DNA of 5,925 nt from Candidatus Binatia bacterium. Lineage in GTDB: Bacteria > Desulfobacterota_B > Binatia > UBA9968. This document shows positions 5,054 through 5,925 of the stretch, in pieces (within the stretch, counting starts at the first letter, position 1; the number at the start of each line of letters is the position of its first letter). The stretch covers positions 1-5,925 of the forward strand of contig JAICHC010000199.1 of the NCBI GenBank assembly GCA_025922795.1, read 5' to 3'. The notes below the pieces were generated by a model, which saw only the letters and a list, made by a program, of their open reading frames with translations, did no database searches and had not been told where the DNA came from. The position numbers were made by a program, and so were the translations under genes.

Positions 5054-5455
5054 TTAATCGATTACCGCCACCCCGGAAATCTCGATCATACAGTCGGGAT
5101 TATAAAGTCGCTTTACTTCGACGAGAGTGATCGCCGGGAAATATTTTCCGAACACCTCGCGATAGGCCGATCCCAGCGGCTTTTTGTTGTTCCAGTAAGC
5201 TTCCAGATTGGTAATATAAATGGTGAGCGTGGCATATTGGGTCGGTTTTCCGCCGATCGCTTCAACGGCGGTCTTTAGATTCCGCATCACCTGGATAAAT
5301 TGCGCGACAAAGTCACCCTTACCGACCACTTCTCCTCTATCGTTGAAGGGCGCTTGACCGGCAACGTGGATCACCGTTCCGCCGGTGATCTTGGCAATGT
5401 GCGCGTAACCCACAGGCGATTCCAGGTCCGTTGGATTGATCAGTTCAAAGGGCAT
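5054..5455 (-). CDS. RidA/YjgF/UK114-family protein lacking the catalytic arginine
   Basis: The 133-residue length, the VIHVAGQAPFNDRGEVVG segment (about 28-45), the QFIQVMRNLKTAVEAIGG helix and the C-terminal EVKRLYNPDCMIEISGVAV block identify the RidA fold, a trimer in known members. Classical RidA hydrolyses reactive enamine/imine intermediates and needs Arg105 in the FPARS motif of E. coli RidA. Here the motif reads FPAIT (106-110), so isoleucine replaces the arginine, while the equivalent of Glu120 is kept (Glu125). It therefore resembles the Rid subfamilies without deaminase activity, and its reaction is unknown. ATG at 5455 has AGGAG eight bases upstream and directly abuts the TGA of the preceding LLM oxidoreductase. 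This implies coupled translation and a shared pathway, in a loose parallel to RutC with RutA. Confidence 0.93.
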   Translation of the reverse strand: MPFELINPTDLESPVGYAHIAKITGGTVIHVAGQAPFNDRGEVVGKGDFVAQFIQVMRNLKTAVEAIGGKPTQYATLTIYITNLEAYWNNKKPLGSAYREVFGKYFPAITLVEVKRLYNPDCMIEISGVAVID

Positions 5456-5925
5456 TCAGTTCTCTCCTGATTGGCCGATGGCGCCCGTCGACTCGGGGCT
5501 CCAGTGACTCAGAAAGCTCTTCATTTCGCCGACGACGTCATCCGATGCCGCGACGTAGGGCAAGATGATCCGGGTCGCGCCGGCATCAGCATAGGGCCGG
5601 ATCTGCTCGATGACTTCCATCGCCGACGTTGCCGCGACCAGCGGCAACGAATTGAACATCCCGTCTGTGATCAAGCGCCGCGCGGCGTGAAAGCCCTCGG
5701 CCTTCCAGGCGGCGCGCATCGCGTCGACTTCCGCGGCGAAGCCCATGCGTCCCAGCAACTCGCGGTAATAATCCGCCAAAGCGTAATATGCGAGCGCGTG
5801 GCTGAGCGCTTCGCGCGCCACCTCATAGGTATGCGCAATTGAGCAACGAATCTTGCAGATGATTTCCAGCGCCGCCGGATCCTTTCCTGCATCACACGCC
5901 CCGGCCCTCGCCTCGACGGCGATCC
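5456..5925 (-). CDS. Luciferase-like (LLM) flavin/F420-dependent oxidoreductase, C-terminal part
   Basis: The frame is open from the right edge to the TGA at 5456-5458, giving about 155 residues of the C-terminus. The GTG at 5821 is internal, because the residues before it (GKDPAALEIICKI) read on smoothly. The pattern is AGxDPAALE, then HALAYYALADYYRELLGRMG, then a helix ending in ITDGMFNSLPLV, and finally YADAGATRIILPYVAASDD near the end. This matches the last part of the bacterial-luciferase-like TIM barrel. Such enzymes use FMNH2 with oxygen, or F420, to oxidise or reduce small organic substrates. The N-terminal flavin and substrate regions are outside the window, so FMN and F420 cannot be distinguished. 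The adjacent, zero-gap RidA-family gene suggests joint action on one substrate. No truncation or frameshift is seen within the visible portion. Confidence 0.88.
   Translation of the reverse strand, partial: IAVEARAGACDAGKDPAALEIICKIRCSIAHTYEVAREALSHALAYYALADYYRELLGRMGFAAEVDAMRAAWKAEGFHAARRLITDGMFNSLPLVAATSAMEVIEQIRPYADAGATRIILPYVAASDDVVGEMKSFLSHWSPESTGAIGQSGEN

Noticed and set aside
5821..5821. GTG at 5821 as the true start of the LLM gene
   Set aside because: The frame stays open to the window edge and the upstream residues fit the LLM family, so the gene is cut by the window rather than short.

Overview
The window reads as moderately GC-rich bacterial chromosome with ordinary housekeeping and catabolic genes and no phage, IS, CRISPR, tRNA or rRNA signal. 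The RpoH-type sigma factor and RpoZ fit a Gram-negative of the Proteobacteria/Desulfobacterota sort. The mix of a UbiD-family decarboxylase, CO-dehydrogenase-type molybdenum hydroxylase subunits and a luciferase-like oxidoreductase is typical of soil or groundwater lineages of that kind. The taxonomic call is an inference from gene content, not from a marker tree. All genes lie on the minus strand except the UbiD gene at the left edge.

Layout. 1-913 (+): C-terminal part of a UbiD-family prFMN decarboxylase, cut by the left edge. 914-987: convergent gap with a 9-nt phased GTTCAA repeat and a strong terminator-like hairpin. 988-2834 (-): a compact coxG-coxM-coxS cluster (SRPBCC protein, FAD subunit, 2Fe-2S subunit) read from right to left. 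No large molybdopterin subunit is present. 2835-3189: 355 bases without a gene, holding a few small hairpins and a T8 tract. 3190-4149 (-): RpoH-type sigma factor. 4257-4454 (-): RNA polymerase omega subunit, with a plausible sigma-70 promoter just upstream. 4639-4839 (-): a 66-residue protein of unknown function, followed by a 7-bp hairpin. 4840-5053: a gap unusually dense in short inverted repeats. 5054-5925 (-): a RidA-family protein directly abutting the 3' end of a luciferase-like (LLM) flavin/F420 oxidoreductase that runs off the right edge.

How the parts work together. CoxM and CoxS would pass electrons from a molybdenum hydroxylase large subunit encoded elsewhere, and CoxG would assist that enzyme. 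RpoZ and RpoH are transcription machinery and may be co-transcribed. The LLM-RidA pair looks like a catabolic module, loosely parallel to RutA-RutC, but its RidA lacks the arginine needed for classical imine deaminase activity.

There is no clear-cut new system here. The points most worth a second look are the possible SD/start-sequestering hairpin at the rpoH start, the orphan coxGMS set without coxL, the LLM plus Arg-less RidA pair, and the inverted-repeat cluster upstream of the 66-residue gene.
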